A DNA stretch of 64,000 nt from Taishania sp036758285 (GTDB lineage Bacteria; Bacteroidota; Bacteroidia; Flavobacteriales_D; Crocinitomicaceae), in the NCBI GenBank assembly GCA_036758285.1, contig DAIOWV010000013.1:1-64000 (forward strand), written 5' to 3'. The stretch's first letter is position 1. Each line of letters opens with the position of its first letter. The translations under genes and the position numbers were made by a program. The notes under the pieces are model-generated. The model was not told the DNA's origin. It made no database searches and saw nothing but the letters and a program-made list of their open reading frames with translations. Positions 62,543 to 64,000 of the stretch are shown piece by piece.

Positions 62543-64000
62543 ATGAAAACTATAAAAAGTAAGATGATATTAACTCTAAAATTTAGAACTCAATCATTAA
62601 TATTATTCATGTTATGCTTGTCTAGTTATTTGTCTGCCCAAATAAAAATGGGAGATAATCCAACAAGTAAAGATGTAAGTACAGTTTTGGAAGTAGAAAG
62701 AGCGAATAAGGGATTATTGATACCTCGAGTAGGTTTAACAGGATCAACAGATAATGTTACAATTCCTTCACCAGCAAATACTTTATTAATTTACAATATA
62801 GCAAATGCGGGAACGTATCTAGATACCGTTGTACCAGGGTATTATTATTGGGATGGATTGAAATGGCTGAAATTAGGTACAGATATTAAGAAAGGATGGG
62901 AGATTAATGGTAATTCGGCTACAAATCCTACTACGAATTTCCTTGGAACGACAGATGATGTTGACTTAGTTTTTAAAAGAGATGGAATCCATTCAGGATG
63001 GGTTAATAACTCTAGTGAGAACACAAGTTTTGGAATTAATTCATTGCCTCAATCAAATGTTTCGTCAAATCGATTAACTGCTTTTGGACATAATTCAATG
63101 GTTTCTTCACCTTATGGATGGCTTAGTACTGCAGTTGGAGCAAATACTTTAATGAGTAATACTTCATCAGAAAACTCTGCAATTGGATATAATTCAATGA
63201 GAGCAGGAGGTAATGTTCCGAACAATACAATTCATGGAGCAAATTCTTTGATGGGAGCAAATACTGGTGTGTCTAACTCTACAACAGGTGCAAATTCTTT
63301 GGTGAAAAATGCTGAAGGTCAGCAGAACGCTACCAATGGATACTTGAGTTTGTCAGAGAATATTGGTGGAAGTTATAATACAACTGCAGGAGCATTCACT
63401 CTATATAATAACACATGGGGAGGTGATCATGTAGCTATTGGATATGAGGCTCTATACTCATTTGCTAATGCTAATTATGATAATACAGCCATAGGTACTG
63501 GTTCAATGCGTAGCCTACTTAATAATGCTGCGAATACAGCTATAGGATATAGATCATTTTCCAATCATTCTTTCGGAGGGTTGAATATTATTATTGGTGC
63601 AAATCAAACAGTATTGAGTGCATGGAATCAATTGAATATTGGAGGAGCTCTTTTCGGAAGTGTAAATGGAGGTAATAGAATTGGTATTTTGACTTCAAAT
63701 TATACAAGTATTTTAAACGTAAATGGATCTTTTTCCTCAGCAATTAGAAAGTCAGCGGTTAGTACAACTCTTACAGAAAGTGATTATACTGTAATATTTA
63801 ACGGTCCAGATAATATTGTATCGAATCCTTTCATTACTACACTTCCAGATCCTACAACGTGTCAAGGTAGAGTTTATCGAATTGTATGGGGAGCGAGTAC
63901 AAATTCCGATCGTTTCATGAGTTTTAATTACCCTATTTTATTTGATAATGGTTCAACGCAATTGTCTCCAAGTACTGCTATAAATTCAAATTCTATTCAA
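62543..64000 (+). CDS. Second YadA-head-like fibre protein, truncated by the window end
   Basis: The frame is open from ATG 62543 to the last base (486 codons) with no stop. The N-terminus has a signal sequence (SLILFMLCLSSYLSAQ), then KMGDNPTSKDVSTVLEVERA and KGLLIPRVGLTG. NPTTNFLGTTDDVDLVFKRD is aligned with the gap-flanked part of the 58870 paralogue. The repeat region is related but irregular (STAVGANTLMSNT, NSAIGYNSMRAGG, NTTAGAFTLYNNT, NTAIGYRSFSNHS), unlike the strict 17-residue period of its paralogue. The C-terminal tip (LNVNGSFSSAIRKSAV, IFNGPDNIVSNPFITTLPDP, GRVYRIVWGAST) aligns along its length, so only a few tens of residues are probably missing. Confidence 0.85.
   Translation, partial: MKTIKSKMILTLKFRTQSLILFMLCLSSYLSAQIKMGDNPTSKDVSTVLEVERANKGLLIPRVGLTGSTDNVTIPSPANTLLIYNIANAGTYLDTVVPGYYYWDGLKWLKLGTDIKKGWEINGNSATNPTTNFLGTTDDVDLVFKRDGIHSGWVNNSSENTSFGINSLPQSNVSSNRLTAFGHNSMVSSPYGWLSTAVGANTLMSNTSSENSAIGYNSMRAGGNVPNNTIHGANSLMGANTGVSNSTTGANSLVKNAEGQQNATNGYLSLSENIGGSYNTTAGAFTLYNNTWGGDHVAIGYEALYSFANANYDNTAIGTGSMRSLLNNAANTAIGYRSFSNHSFGGLNIIIGANQTVLSAWNQLNIGGALFGSVNGGNRIGILTSNYTSILNVNGSFSSAIRKSAVSTTLTESDYTVIFNGPDNIVSNPFITTLPDPTTCQGRVYRIVWGASTNSDRFMSFNYPILFDNGSTQLSPSTAINSNSIQ

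Overview
The window reads as an AT-rich chromosomal scaffold piece from a member of the Bacteroidota, most likely order Flavobacteriales (a Crocinitomicaceae/Fluviicola-like relative is my guess; no rRNA or other taxonomic marker is present). The reasons are seven proteins ending in type IX secretion (T9SS) sorting domains of type A or B, -7 promoter elements of the TAnnTTTG type, a fused ResB-CcsA cytochrome c biogenesis protein, a fused E1 alpha/beta 2-oxoacid dehydrogenase, a DUF4249/TonB-receptor pair, and a sensor kinase with a Reg_prop propeller. Four runs of exactly ten N (22231, 24647, 36240, 59241) are scaffold-gap placeholders. Three of them break genes, so apparent C-termini next to them are not real.

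Layout. 1-522: tail of a T9SS type B protein. 621-6305: ccsBA with a histidine-rich insert, then an overlapping rimK / M14-aspartoacylase pair. 6326-18203 (minus): prfC, a large repeat-built T9SS type A protein, a TPR hybrid kinase/AraC regulator, asnS and a BCKDH-type E1 fusion. 18416-24477 (plus): a small exported protein with a SprB-repeat T9SS type B protein, a DUF4197 lipoprotein (gapped), fba and accD. 24541-30806 (minus): two paralogous outer-membrane barrel proteins flanking a T9SS type A protein with a recent internal duplication, a small membrane protein, a monooxygenase-like protein and a SAM hydrolase. 30912-32850 (plus): phoH and purC. 32857-36226 (minus): DUF4249 lipoprotein and TonB receptor. 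36374-39046: T9SS type B protein. 39292-45266 (minus): compact exopolysaccharide operon (GT4, Wza, Wzc, RfbC, WecA-like). 45332-46780: dacB. 46829-51631 (minus): 1600-residue barrel plus Ig-like plus 17-fold repeat protein. 51838-55495: LytTR regulator and its sensor kinase, the latter with a mosaic, frameshifted end. 55921-64000: four tightly packed genes alternating a T9SS type B adhesin-like protein with a YadA-head-like beta-roll fibre protein.

The window is dominated by envelope and surface functions: T9SS cargo, polysaccharide export, outer-membrane barrels and receptors. Ordinary housekeeping genes (prfC, asnS, fba, accD, purC, phoH) are interspersed. No T9SS machinery genes, RNA genes, CRISPR arrays or insertion sequences were seen.

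Most interesting candidates: the duplicated two-gene adhesin/beta-roll cassette at 55921-64000, the 17-fold 40-residue repeat protein at 46829-51631, matched poly-C tracts in two neighbouring promoters (27983-28012 and 28758-28787), the His-rich repeat inside ccsBA, and the chimeric kinase end at 55260-55320.
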